64,000 nt of DNA from Rattus norvegicus (lineage: Eukaryota > Chordata > Mammalia > Rodentia > Muridae), in NCBI RefSeq assembly GCF_036323735.1, contig NC_086026.1:89673359-89737358 (forward strand), given 5' to 3'. Numbering within the stretch: the stretch's first letter is position 1; every line of letters starts with the position of its first letter. Shown one piece after another: positions 22,822 to 34,152 of the stretch. The notes beneath the pieces were generated by a model. It had not been told where the DNA came from and did no database searches. It saw only the letters and a program-made list of their open reading frames with translations. A program made the translations under genes and the position numbers.

Positions 22822-23157
22822 TCCCACTGGGTTATCAACAGGATTCACAGAGGCTGTATTGAGTCCCACTGGGTTATCAATAGGATTCACAGAGGCTGTA
22901 GTGAGTCCCACTGGGTTATCAACAGGATTCACAGAGGCTGTAGTGAGACCCACTAGGTTATCAATAGGATTCACAGAGGCTGTAGTGAGTCCCACTAGGT
23001 TATCAATAGGATTCACAGAGGCTGTAGTGAGTCCCACTAGGTTATCAATAGGATTCACAGAGGCTGTAGTGAGTCCCACTGGGTTATCAACGGGATTCAC
23101 AGAGGCTGTAGTGAGTCCCACTGGGTTATCAACGGGATTTACAGAGGCTGTAGTGAG
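22822..23157 (+). repeat. Minisatellite, 42-bp unit x 8
   Basis: Eight tandem units start at 22822, 22864, 22906, 22948, 22990, 23032, 23074 and 23116. Each is exactly 42 bp and opens tcccactgggttatcaacag (variants a/g and c/t). There are no indels between units. Because 42 is a multiple of 3, frames stay open on both strands (plus 14-residue unit SPTGLSTGFTEAVV), so the open frames are a consequence of the period, not evidence of a gene. Confidence 0.97.
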
Positions 23158-23516
23158 TCCAACACGATGGACTGCTTTCTGCTACCAAGTCTTTGGTGAG
23201 GAAGTAAACGGCCAATGTTAAATCCCTGGAAATCTCCACACGTGATTCCAAACTATCAAAATCCAAACTATTAAAGTGAAGTCCTAAGAAAACATGAGTT
23301 TGGTTTCCTTCTTTTTAATTTTTTCCTCTGCTCGGCATCAGCAGGAAGATCACAACTCGGTGTCCTGTGAGAGTGCAGGAAAGTTTTCTGCTCTTATTAG
23401 CATTTCAGTTTTCCTCATGCATCCCGAAACCCACCTGTTCTTTTTCTTCAACAACTTCAAGGATTTATTAGGATATGCACAATTATCTACTATTCGTTCC
23501 ATATTTACTGATTTAG

Positions 23517-23671
23517 GGGCTGGAGAGATCGCAGAGTGTTCTTGCAGACCACCTCATTTCTGCTCCTAGCACCCATGTTCAGGAGTTCATACCTGTTTGT
23601 AACTCCAGTTCCAGGGAAGACCAGAGGATCTAACAGCTCTGTTCTGTTAGCATCTGTACACAAGGACACAT
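23517..23671 (+). mobile_element. B3 SINE followed by AC repeat
   Basis: The text gggctggagagatcgcagag, gtaactccagttccaggg and caaggacacatcacacac matches B3. The (AC)n at 23672-23733 grew from its tail. Confidence 0.82.
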
Positions 23672-23677
23672 CACACA

Positions 23678-23733
<56 letters not shown>
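23672..23733 (+). repeat. (AC)n microsatellite
   Basis: About 30 AC units with one ATAC, at the tail of a B3 SINE. Confidence 0.95.
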
Positions 23734-23740
<7 letters not shown>

Positions 23741-23900
23741 ACAAAACCAAATAAACAGCTTTAAAAGTCCTATCTCTGTCTTTGTTTTTGTTTTCATGGT
23801 GGAGAGAATTGAACCCATATGAACGGCTGAAGTAAGGGGCCAAACAGAAAAACTTTTCTTCTTTTAGTGTTCTGTATGTTCCACAAAGATACAGACAGAG

Positions 23901-23923
23901 TATCTACCATCTATCTACCTATC

Positions 23924-23985
<62 letters not shown>
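23901..23985 (+). repeat. (TATC)n microsatellite
   Basis: About 15 uninterrupted CTAT units near 23925-23983, with variant units to the left. Confidence 0.96.
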
Positions 23986-24059
23986 CTTTATCTCTCTTGA
24001 CTCTATTCTTCTTCCTCCCTCTCTCTCTCTCTGTCTCTCACTTTGCCCCTAGGGAGATT

Positions 24060-25380
24060 ATTGAGAGGAGAAAAACAAAAATCAGGCTCAGCACCACCAT
24101 TCCCAGGGCTGTACACAGCTGAGCGGTTCTTCAGGGCCCCTTTCTCCAAAGGAGGGACCCTCTGAGCAGATGCACTTCCTGATGGTAATCAGAAGCCCCT
24201 CTCTGTGTGCTGTTTTCAGAGTTCGGTGGCTTAGGGGTAGTGATTCTGGTTAATGTGTCTGCTCTGATGGCCTACCTCTTCCTTAGGGTTAGGGGAGTCA
24301 CTTCAAGCCCTAACCTTCAGAGAAAAGACTTAGGAAGCCTAAACTGAGTTTGGTAATCCCAGTTTTTACTGTCATCACCATCACCATCACCACCACCACC
24401 ATCATCATCATCACACTGATATTTTTACTTCTGTATATTTATTATTCCTCAAGCCCAAGCCCACATGTGGAAGACCTTGAAGGTATGAGTAATTATCCTC
24501 CTCAAATCCACACCCACAGTAATGGCTGGTAGTGCTGAGTATCTAGCATGGGTCAGACTCAATGCACAAAGCTTTATGGGCATTGTTCCGTTCAGTCCTC
24601 ACAACGCCACAGTGAGGTGTCTGCTGTGATGGCTCCCCCACCTCACAGATAAGAAATCAGGTTTTAATGAATAGAAGTGGGCTCTGCAAAACCATCCACA
24701 GCTGGATCTCAAACGTGAAGTGGATCCAGCCTGTTACCTGAATCCTGCCCTACAAACAACTCCTCCCCCCGACCTCCATTTTAGGGAAAGCAGAGAGGAC
24801 CAATCTACTTCAGTTAGAGAATTATGGAGCTGTCAATCTCTTTTGAAAACTATCTAAATCTGATCTGGCCACTAACCTAGGTTGAAAGATAAATTTAAAA
24901 TTGTTTTTCTCATACTTTTGATTTATATTTTTTAAATTTGTGTTAGTAATTGTAAAGCTATGAATTGCTTGCCTGAATTTTGAAAAGTCACTATGGCTAC
25001 ATCCATTAAAGGAGCACCCTAATTTGACACTGAACTTCCACTATTGCATGGGGAATCATTAAACTGTCATGTCGTAGGTAATAACAGTAGCCAGAATTCC
25101 TAACATATTCTCGCATAAAAATGATTCACTATAGCCCTACTGATATTATTTCACCTTAAAAATTACCCTAAATATTTCATTTGGATTTTCTACTTCATCA
25201 CTGGAATTCACGTAAGACCTTTTAAATGATGACACTTTAAGACACTTCTAAAGCAGTGGGAGTAAACCGTAACTATCAATAATGAATTGAACCTAAGGTT
25301 ATCAATTTCATAATAATTCTGAAAACTCCTTGGGAGAACTAGTAAGCATCTCAAATTCTCAAATACGCTATTTCTTAGAG
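24060..25380. other. Unique-looking intron 5' of the AAT repeat
   Basis: No SINE or exon recognised. The part from about 24880 to 25380 is AT-rich. Confidence 0.6.
24371..24415 (+). repeat. (ATCACC)/(ATC)n microsatellite
   Basis: Trinucleotide and hexanucleotide CAC/ATC units. Confidence 0.88.
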
Positions 25381-25381
25381 G

Positions 25382-25423
<42 letters not shown>

Positions 25424-25424
25424 T
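25382..25424 (+). repeat. (AAT)n microsatellite
   Basis: About 14 uninterrupted ATA units, 236 bp from the Filip1 exon donor side (25661). Confidence 0.95.
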
Positions 25425-25660
25425 ACTTCATGAGCACATAACTTTCCTAACCATATAGAAATAAAGACTTCAAATCTGAAGCCTGTTTGAGTTTGAAATC
25501 CCTATCAGAACGTATCTAGTACAGCCTGATAATTACTTAACCACACTTACAATGGGGCATCATAACAATTTTGCACTTGGAAGAAAACATCAAAGCAGAC
25601 AAAGGAAGAGGGGAACAGTGTCTCTCTAGGGAGGCTTGCGGACGGATGTCTAGCTTTTAC

Positions 25661-25834
25661 CTCTGAGATAGGTTTCTCATAGACGTCTTCTCCTATGGAC
25701 TTCTCTTGAGCAAGGATGGCATCTCGGTGCAGGACCCGAAGCACTTTCTCAGGTTCTGCAGATCCATAGTGTGCCTCCAGAACCTCGGGCTTGGTTTTCT
25801 CTGTCCTCAGCATGTGGATGACATCTTCTCGAGC
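25661..25834 (-). CDS. Filip1: Filip1 internal coding exon (about residues 92-149)
   Basis: This minus-strand exon of 174 bp is exactly 58 codons. It begins AREDVIHMLRTEKTKPEV and ends DVYEKPISE. The acceptor reads ttggccacag|GCT and the donor GAG|GTAAAA; both are canonical and both introns are phase 0. The next exon (12073-11895) continues directly with LDRLEEK, matching the order known in FILIP1, so these two exons are consecutive. The segment sits in the N-terminal CortBP2-type domain that precedes the long SMC-like coiled coil. No minus-strand stretch above 25834 in this window encodes the expected preceding residues (an acidic, Leu-rich segment ending GELQ), so the start-codon exon lies outside. 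The Met that opens the longer translated frame is intronic and is not a start. Confidence 0.96.
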
Positions 25835-27780
25835 CTGTGGCCAAAAGTACAGCAAGGTCAGAGGGCTGACACTCCGGACTAAGTCAGCAGGGAGCTTACT
25901 GGATACACCCCTACTGCTTTGGGTCTACTGAAGAGTTGGGGGGGATTATATTTTTTAACCAACAGTAGATTGGCAAGCAGATTCTCTGCTTCGGTTGCTA
26001 GGAAGCAGGGGAGCAGAAAAAGAATTTGTGCTAATATTAACTACATAAAAATTGCTTTCGTTAGGTGGCCCTAATATGAGAGAGAGAGGCGAGGCAGGCT
26101 AGTCCTGGAAAACCTGTTTTAGGGTACATGAGATCAGAAACAATCAAAATCCCCTAGTTTTCTACTTATGCTCTCGATGCAGTATTCAAATGTATTTTAA
26201 AGGGAAACCCCACTCCCTCTATTCTATAACCATGTTCACTGTAGTTATAACTCCATTAATGCAATTAATGACTAGCCGTTCTTACTGATTTCATGCCTTC
26301 CTAAGTCATTTGCTTTGCCGGGAAACACATGGTTAGAACTCACACTGGGCTGGGCTGGGCTTTTGAACTAAATACTTCACATCAAATCCTATCTTTTTAA
26401 CACCTAGACTGTCACCAGACAAGGCAGGTTGGTAGTCTTTTGGTGGTTTTGCTCAACATCTTATAGATGTTCTCAAGAAAACCACAGCTCTAGGTCTATG
26501 TGGCATTGTCTTGGGTCCCTGTCAGACAATGCTCGAACCTCTGGGGGCCTTTTCTATTGACACACTGTGATGCAGCTGACATTTGCTGTGTATATGTGTT
26601 CCTTCCTAAGCTTGGGGCTGCTTTACCATCAATCAGGGTAATAGGTGAACTTTATTACAACTGGTTGGACACAAATTTCAACCCATAACAGTAAAACAGT
26701 TTTCTCCTGCACCACTGTTAGCCGTGAGTTTAAAACTACAAACCTGGTCACTGAAGCATGGAGAACTAACTAGTGAAATGTAAGCACCGAATCCACAATC
26801 TGACCATTTCTTAAGGCTTCTCACTTTATTGCATTTTTTTCAGTCTCCAAGTTATTCTTGTCCAGATGGATAAGGATGAATCCACTAGTGGGCTAGCAGT
26901 GAATTAGAGTTTGCATATTACCAGGGTCACGGTTGCAAATACTCATTTCAAGATAAAATGTAAAATATTAATTTCTGAAGAACCTACTAATTAGAAATAT
27001 TAGTGAGAATGTTAAAGTTGGAAAACAGGCTAATGAAAAAGCAGTTCATCACCATGGGGAATTGGGGAGACCCACACAAAGCTCAGCGCCAAGTCATGCT
27101 AGCCAGGGACCATATCTGAACATGAGACAGTCGCCTGGGGCTAGCAAGACAGCAAGCATGAGGACCCGCCTGTGACTTTTCAGAAGCCGTGAGAAACGGA
27201 CACTGTGGCAAGTATCTGTAGTCCCACTGATGGAGAAGCAAACGGTAGTTTTTCTTAATGGAGATGTCCAGTGAACCAACCTCCATTATCACCGTTTGCC
27301 TTCTGCCTTCACACATGATTCCAAATTTGCCTTCCTTGTCCACAAGCCCCTACAGTCACAGTTTCTTCTTTCAAGATGACACTTTCATCTTTAGTCAATG
27401 CAAAAAACGTTGAGCCCAGATATGAGAGTGGCTAAAGGAAAATATCATCATCCTGTTGCTATTTTAACTGGCTCATGGAGGACAGGTGGCTAAACTGACT
27501 TGTTGGGCACTGACTGTGACCCAACTTCTGGTAATAATATATATATGCTTACGTGAATGAAATGAGTATAGGATCAAAATCTGTCAATGTACAGGAGGCG
27601 CCCTGTGCTACAGTGCTGCCATAGATACAGATTTACACTTTGTCCAAGGTTACTTGGCAGATAAGATAAACAGGCTAAAACACAGCCCAGCCGTGGCTCA
27701 CTAGATAAAGGGCACCTCAACTAATGGCTGCATCTCCTAGACAAAACAGGCATTTTCTTCCCCCTCCCTCTCCTCTCTGC
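25835..27780. other. Unique-looking intron
   Basis: No recognised repeat or exon. The minus-strand frames near 27083-27343 show no family resemblance. Confidence 0.55.
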
Positions 27781-27792
27781 CTCCCCCTCCTA

Positions 27793-27945
27793 GTATGTGT
27801 GCATATGTGTACACATATGTGTGTGATCATGTGTGAGAGTGTGTTTGTGGAGACCAGGAGCTGATAACGTGTCTTCCTTAATCGTTCTCTGCCTTACATG
27901 TTCAGAGACAGGTTTCTCATTAAATTCCACCACACCAGTTTTAAA
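27793..27945 (-). mobile_element. B4-like SINE/composite, minus strand
   Basis: The text gtggagaccaggagctgata and ttccttaatcgttctctgcc then gagacaggtttctcattaaa matches a common rodent inverted composite repeat preceded by TG-rich DNA. Confidence 0.48.
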
Positions 27946-29302
27946 GTAAAACAGGAAAAGAAAGAAAACCACACTGTGCTTCTTCTCATAATAGACACAC
28001 AAAGGCAAATAGAATAGAATTAGAATTTCTAAACTAGAATAAAATACTACCATAAAGGGAAGTTTTTTCCTAAACTAGAAAGTTCTGTGTTCTCTACCTA
28101 GAAGCTTGAGCAAGCTGCCTTCGTTCTTGCTATGCATGACTCTATGCACAGTGTTCCTGGGATCTAAACCCAACATAAAGCCAGCGTTGCGAAGATTGTG
28201 CTACACCCACTGGTCAGCATTGTCAGTCCTTTTGGATTATTCAAACACGGCCATACCCCTGAGGACAGAACAGTCACTGAACAGGCGGTCGGGGAGGTGC
28301 ATCAGGAGCACAGGTTCCTGTCATGCTTGTTTTGCTACCGCCACATTCCTATGTGACAGGAACCATGAGGGAGCTATCCACACACTACGTCCGCAAACCA
28401 CATTCTGAAGAGGACATCCCTCACCATGGATAAAATTGTTCAGAAAGTTGGCTTTCAAACATAAACTGAAGTAACACTTTTCACAGCACGGATTTCATGA
28501 TTAATTCACGATAGTATATGAGACCTAGGTCTAAAGGAAATTAAATAAATTCTAAAGCAGTAAGACAAACAAGAGCTTAAAACATGCCATATAATCTGAA
28601 GTGTGGTCAGAGGGATGAGCCCAGCTTTTAAAAGTCTCGGACTTGTTTTCTGGAAATAAAAACTCTGGTCCTGGGCGATCTATGAATGTTGCTCTAGGTT
28701 AACGTCACTATCTATGGAATAAAGCCATAACAATTTCATGAGAATGTTGCCAGGATGGAATTATATAGACGTTCATGGAGTGACTAATGTTGAACTTGGC
28801 CCAGAGTAGGTCCTAAGTCAATGGAGAGGTTTGCTACAATGTTTGATAGATGCCCTCTTCTTGAGGAAAAATGTTTTAATATGAAGCTTCAACTGGAGTA
28901 TATTTGTTGTACATAGTGATGGGCATCATGGACGATTTTTGAACAATAGTGTCATGTACTTTGACCTACTCACTGGTCGATCCCGTCTCCTTTCTTCCCT
29001 TTCTTGTTAGTCTCATGCCCCTGTCTCACACCCACTTTCATGTCTATGGTTTATGTATCGGTACAAAATCTAGGATTTGCAGGTGAGAAAATGTGTGATA
29101 TTTATTTACCCGAATTTAGCTTAACATGATGGTCCCCACTGGCACCCTTTTTCCCTTTCACTGCCTATTTTTCAACTTTATAACGGAGTAAAGCTCTATT
29201 GTGTGTATACCGTTCTTCTTCCTGCATCTGTTGACAACAACGTAGCCTGATTCATAACTTGGCTATTATGAATAGCGCTGCAGTAAACTTAAAAGTGCAA
29301 GC

Positions 29303-29526
29303 ATGGCGGCTGGAGGGATGGCTCAGTGATTAAGAACAAGTGCTGCTTTGGCCCAGGACATGGCTCCCAGCACCCAAGGCTGGCAGCTCAGAACTGCATG
29401 TAACTTCAGTTCCACAGGATCCGACTTCTTATGGCCTCTGCAGGCCTCTGCATTCACATGGTGCACACATAAACGTATGCAGGTAAACACATATAAACGT
29501 AAATAGAAATAAAAATTTAATATAAA
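29303..29526 (+). mobile_element. B3 SINE inserted in the ancient L1
   Basis: The text ggctggagggatggctcagt, gtaacttcagttccacagga and catggtgcacacataaacgt is B3. L1 sequence resumes on both sides, so the SINE is the later insertion. Confidence 0.85.
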
Positions 29527-30447
29527 CGGGTAAGTATCCCTGTGCTGTGTTGACTTACAGTCCTTTGAGAATAGACCCGAGTGGTATATCAGGGTCATAG
29601 GCCATATAAATTTTTAGTTTATTAAGGAACTTCTAAGGTGATTACTATAAATGGTGCATTAGCTCTCCCTCCTGGAGTCTTTGCCAGTGTTGTCTTCTTT
29701 GCGATAGCCATCCTGACAGGTGTGAAATGGAATCTCAATATTGTTTTAATTTGAATTTCCCTGATGAATGACACTGAACATCTTTTTACATTTTTATTTA
29801 TCCTCTGAGAATTGCCCACTCATGCCATTAACCCATTTACTGAGTAGTTTGTTAGTTTGCTGTTCAGTTTTTTTTTTAATTTTAAATAAATTCTGGATAC
29901 TAACCCTCCTTCAGATGTGTGGCTAACAAAAATTTTTATCTTCTTCTGTAGGCTCCCTATTCGCTTCCTTTCTTTAGCTGGCGGGGACCTTTGGACTTCA
30001 TGCAATCTCACCAGCCAATTCTCGATATTATATCCCCAAGCTACCAGAATCCTTTTCAAATAGTCTTCGCCTATCCCTATACCTCTTTCTGGAAGCGCTT
30101 TAGTTTCAGGGTTTGGAGTCATATATTAAGGCCTTTGATCTAAGTCGATTGATCTTTATATACAGGATGGGCAATTTGAAACTAGTGTCACTCCTTTACA
30201 TGTGGATGTCCAGTTTCCCCACATGACTTGTTAGGGAAGCTGTCTTTTCTCCAATGTGTGTCTTTGGCGTCTTTGTCAGATACCAGGTTGCTATAGCTAC
30301 ATGGATTTATGTATGTGTCTTCTGTCCCACTGATCTGTGTGTCTGTATTGGTGCCAGTACTGGGCTGGTTTTGTTACTATGGCTCTATAACATATATTGA
30401 AGTTGAGAATTGTGATGCTTCCAGCGCTGTTTTTGTTGTGCTGTGTT

Positions 30448-30482
<35 letters not shown>
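30448..30482 (+). repeat. (TTG)n microsatellite inside an ancient L1
   Basis: Eleven or so TTG units. L1 text continues on both sides, so the repeat expanded in place. Confidence 0.93.
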
Positions 30483-30483
<1 letters not shown>

Positions 30484-30602
30484 CAAGAATCCTTTGGCTG
30501 TTTGGGCTTCTTGAACTTCCATATGAGAAAAGGAAATACCTATTTCTTTTACTTAAAAAAGTCATAATATGATGCCATGTGTTACACACTTCATCTTCAT
30601 TT

Positions 30603-30730
30603 AATTATCCTGGATACTGGGGTTGGGGATTTAGCTCAATGGTAGAGCGCTTGCCTAGCAAACGCAAGGCCCTGGGTTCGATCCCCAGCTCCGAAAAAGA
30701 GAAAAAGAAAAAAAAATTATCCTGGATACT
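30603..30730 (+). mobile_element. ID SINE with 16-bp target-site duplications
   Basis: The body at 30619-30714 begins ggggttggggatttagctca and has tRNA-Ala-like A and B boxes (B box gggttcgatcccc), then an A-rich tail. AATTATCCTGGATACT flanks it exactly at 30603-30618 and 30715-30730. ID elements derive from BC1/tRNA-Ala and expanded greatly in rat. It sits about 70 bp beyond the ancient L1 fragment. Confidence 0.95.
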
Positions 30731-30905
30731 AATTACCAAGTAAAGGAGTGACGGTGTATTCTATATCCAGAACTTGCCATCATGAACTTGCTTAGGGTCC
30801 CTGCAATTGGTGTAGAGCTAACCCTGGAAAGATCAGCAATGTTGTTTCTATATTACTAGTTAAGAAAAATTTTTTATCACAGCTGTTGTATTTCCTCGTT
30901 ACTTG

Positions 30906-31077
30906 GTTGTGGTTTGTGTGTGCATGCAAACTGCTGTAGCATGCATATGGAGGTCAGAGGACAATTTGTAGGAGTTGGTTCTCTCCTTCTGCCATGAATT
31001 CAATTCCAAGGTTCAAAGTCAGGCCATCAGGCTCTGCTCCGAGTGCCTTCATGGACTGTGCTATCTCATCTGACCTT
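30906..31077 (-). mobile_element. tRNA-derived SINE (B2/B3 superfamily), minus strand
   Basis: The text ggaggtcagaggacaatttg, ttggttctctccttctgcca and gtgccttcatggactgtgct is the same inverted subfamily as at 21212-21424. Confidence 0.7.
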
Positions 31078-31084
31078 GTGATAG

Positions 31085-31236
31085 CTTTTTTTCACCCTTT
31101 GAGACAGGGACTCTCTATGTAGCCCTGATTGGCCTGAAATTCATTGTGTAGACCAGGCTGGTCTCAAACTCACAGACATCCACCTGTCTCTGCCTCCATG
31201 AGATTAAAGTTGTGTAATACCACATACTCAGCCTGT
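31085..31236 (-). mobile_element. B1 SINE, minus strand
   Basis: The text tgagacagggactctctatg, agaccaggctggtctcaaac and cctgtctctgcctccatgag follows inverted B1 order. Confidence 0.88.
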
Positions 31237-32083
31237 GTAATATCTTTTGAATCAGCAGATTAGTGATGGCTATGCAAGCTCAATAAATTTGTTCACGACT
31301 TCAAATACATGATTCAATGTATAGAAAAAGACCCTGCACCTACTCTACAGCTCCACTTTTAAGGATGTGTTAATTTTTGTAAAAAGGGATAAAATGTCAG
31401 AAAACCTCTGCCCTTGAACATTATTTTCACAGAGAAGTTGAACCAGAAACAAGTGGCTAAGATCTTAGGACTCCATGGAGCTTCTCAATAGACCTTAAGA
31501 ATATAAATGAATCAGAGAGAAGAATGCTTTGAAGGCGGCAATCAAAATGAGCTTCCTTCTTCTATATGAGAAGAGAAAGAAGATTAGAGAAGAAAGAGAC
31601 AGCATGATATTCAATTACTTACAAATAAATATGAGGTTCAGGCACAGAAAGAAACACAGGAGTCTCATGTCTCTGCCACTGAACCTACCTCCTCTCTGTG
31701 CCCATGGCAACATTAGAGAACAAGGAGTGTAGTCTCAGTTGGTTGCAGAGGGAGCTGATTCAAAACATGTGGGGGCAGCAAAGAGCCACCCCACACTGCC
31801 CTGGGCCACAGGTAAGTAAGTATGTGAGTCATGAAGTCAAGGGAGGCATTTGGGACAACCAGAGTCAGAGACACAGCAACATGAAACAGGTTCAAAATCA
31901 GAGCAGAGTCAGTCATTCATTAAATACGTTAGGAACATTCCCACTGTGCAATGTATTGTATTGAGCATTACAGGAAGAATTATATCCTGTCAGACTGAAG
32001 GGATACTGACAATGGAAAATAACTTATATTATGGTACTGTTGTAGAATAAGCATGTGCTGGAGAAAACACAGGGAGTAATGTC

Positions 32084-32150
32084 TTTTTTTCTTTCTTTCT
32101 CTCTCTCTCCCTCTCTCTCTCTCTCTCCTTTCTTTTCTTTCTTTCTTTCT
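32084..32150 (+). repeat. Pyrimidine tract (TTTC)/(CT)n
   Basis: CT and TTTC units directly beside the inverted B1 tail. Confidence 0.9.
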
Positions 32151-32151
32151 C

Positions 32152-32415
32152 ACAACAGGGTTTCGCTGTGTGGCCTTGGCTGTCCTGGAACTTGCTCAGT
32201 AGGTCAGGCTATTGTCAAACTCATAGAGCAGCGCCTCCTCTGCCTCCCAGGTGTTGGGATTAAAGGCGTGCACCACCACTGCCGCCGCCGCCGCTGCCAC
32301 CTCCACCACCACCGCCACCTCCACCACCACCACCATCACCACCACCACCAATACCACACCTCTACCACCATCACCACCACCACCATCATCACCACCTGGC
32401 TGGGAGCCATGTTTA
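32152..32415 (-). mobile_element. B1 SINE, minus strand, split by a CCN-repeat expansion
   Basis: Inverted B1 runs from cacaacagggtttcgctgtg to ttaaaggcgtgcaccaccac (about 32276). It is then interrupted by about 120 bp of CCG/CCA/CAC-type triplets, and appears to end with tggctgggagcc near 32398-32411. The expansion grew inside the SINE's 'caccac' stretch. Confidence 0.85.
32270..32398 (+). repeat. (CCN)n triplet array: CCG, CCA, CAC, ATC
   Basis: GCC units first (32280-32297), then CCACCT, CCA and ATCACC variants. It expanded within a B1 element. Confidence 0.92.
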
Positions 32416-32544
32416 TCTAAAATGTCTGACATTGTCCTAATAGAGGAGGTTCCTAGGAGCATGGGATCCGAAATGTCAGAATGAATAAATCGGAGATGGG
32501 TTTAGTTAGGTTAGAGGCTCCAGGCTCAAGCCTGTAAAAACAAA

Positions 32545-32735
32545 GATGGTTCAGTGGTTCAGAGCACCGGTTCTTGCAGAGGGCCTGGGGTTCAATTTCC
32601 AGCACCCACATGTTGGCTAACAACAGTCAGTAACTCCAGTTATAGGTAATCCAATGTCATCTTCTCAGAGGGCACCAGGCACATATGTTAACGCAGACAA
32701 AACACTTACAGTCATTAAAAGAATTTTTTTTAATC
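32545..32735 (+). mobile_element. B3 SINE
   Basis: The text agatggttcagtggttcaga, ttcttgcagagggcctgggg, cagcacccacatgttggcta and gtaactccagttataggtaa. Confidence 0.82.
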
Positions 32736-32899
32736 TTTAAGAGAAAGAAAAAGATGATGAAAAGGCCAAACAGATGTTGTAGCACGATAGTAATGATGTC
32801 CTCACATAAAGCCCTCTGGCCCCACACCAAGTCATGGAGGAACGAAAAACTTTGGACTTTTTAATCCGTGGGACAGTGACATTGTCAGATATGTATGTT

Positions 32900-33000
32900 A
32901 TAAAGACTCAGTGGGCAAGCCTAGTGACCTGAGTTTGATCTTCAGAACTCATATAGAGTGGAAGATCAACTAGACAAAGTTGTTCTCTGACCTCATTCCC
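32900..33000 (+). mobile_element. B2-superfamily SINE fragment
   Basis: The text gactcagtgggcaagcctag and tgacctgagtttgatcttca, then gttctctgacctcattccct running into pyrimidine-rich DNA. Confidence 0.55.
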
Positions 33001-33043
33001 TCCCTCCCCCTCTGCTCCTCTCCCCTCCCCAGCCATATGGGAG

Positions 33044-33091
<48 letters not shown>
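33001..33091 (+). repeat. Pyrimidine tract and (CT)n
   Basis: CCCTC-rich DNA followed by about 23 CT units (33045-33091). Confidence 0.93.
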
Positions 33092-33094
<3 letters not shown>

Positions 33095-33631
33095 CTTTCA
33101 CCTATAATAAAACGTCTTTTCTGCAACTCATTCTTCCACTGTCTGCAAAAGTCATTCTTTGAGTTCACCAGACAAAATACTCGGAAGCCACTGGCCCACC
33201 TGGTTTGATGACTTCTGATTATCTGACCCCAGGTCTGTGAGTCATGCTCACCCGAGGCAAGAAGGCCTCCTTCATACAGCTGCTTTTCCCTTATGACTAT
33301 GTTTTAGAACATCTCTGCAACACAGATATATCCAGACATCGCTAATCCATGAGACACACACAACTACTCAGCACCAGAGAGAGACTGCTGTGTGTTCGGT
33401 CCAAAGTGCTCTCCCCTCTCAGGCTACTCTATAATCCTCGGGATGTGTTCACCTGTGCTCCCTGTCTCACTCTCTGCCCTGCTCTCTTGTACTGTCCTGA
33501 GCTGAGCTCTTGGGTTCTCACCAAGCTCTTAATCCCTTGCTGTCTCTCCCACTCCCTTGCTTCCTTGTAGCCTGGGGCCATTTCTAGTTTCATTCCCTTT
33601 TCCTGCTCTGGTCTCTCCCAGATGCCTCTGT

Positions 33632-33686
<55 letters not shown>
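33632..33686 (+). repeat. (CT)n microsatellite
   Basis: About 25 uninterrupted CT units. Confidence 0.95.
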
Positions 33687-33688
<2 letters not shown>

Positions 33689-34152
33689 ACTGTCTCCCTA
33701 ATGAACTGGCCATGTTGATCCTCTCATCTACACTGTGATGTTAGCTCAAGATCTTCAGTGGTTCCCTCATTTCCAGGGATTCACCAGCCTCTAAGACTTC
33801 TCCATGATCTGGTGGAGTTGTAAGTCCAACTGACTTTTCATCACCAAAGAATTGTGGTCCCCCTCAGAGCAAGAGGGTCCCTAGAAACTGAGATGTGTTT
33901 ACTGCTTCTTGACAAGTCAGGCTCAGCAACTATGCGAGTTTGCTTGCAAGCAAGCCTTAGTTACTAAGGGAACAGCATCCTAGAAAGCTGGACTGTGGGA
34001 AGCCAAACCAGACCCAGGCAAATGGGTACAAGTCATCCACACTGTGGAAGACGCCAGTGAGGAAACTGGGTATTCCAGAACATTCCATATGCCACAGAGC
34101 AGTGTAACTGACTTGACAGTGCTCAGAAGCTGGACTTAAAAACAGCTTCCTT

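Larger units (their letters stand above)
12074..25660 (-). other. Filip1: Filip1 intron between the two visible exons
   Basis: This 13,587-bp phase-0 intron is bounded by GTAAAA (donor, 25660 downward) and ctctctcag (acceptor, ending at 12074). It holds a full-length L1 in antisense orientation, several B1, B3 and ID-like SINEs, CA/TG, TATC and AAT microsatellites and a 42-bp minisatellite. I see no additional coding exon in it. Confidence 0.9.
28960..30535 (-). mobile_element. Ancient L1 ORF2/3' end fragment, minus strand
   Basis: Minus-strand translation gives REIQIKTILRFHFTPVRMA and VSRIY, the C-terminal part of L1 ORF2. Plus-strand text near 29180-29290 and 30290-30440 is the reverse complement of typical ORF2 sequence. 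A B3 SINE (29303-29526) and a TTG-repeat expansion (30448-30482) interrupt it. It is heavily diverged. The left end is uncertain. Confidence 0.75.

Noticed and set aside
22822..23157. CRISPR-like array
   Set aside because: Units are contiguous with no unique spacers, and the setting is a mammalian genome.
22669..23221. 150- and 120-codon repetitive proteins
   Set aside because: They are open only because the minisatellite period (42 bp) is a multiple of three; no family resemblance, and both strands are equally open.
25661..25834. Filip1l or Cttnbp2 instead of Filip1
   Set aside because: The residues TEKTKPEV, HRDAILAQEKSIGEDVYEKPISE-type spacing and the next exon fit FILIP1; the paralogues differ at many of these positions, as far as I recall them.
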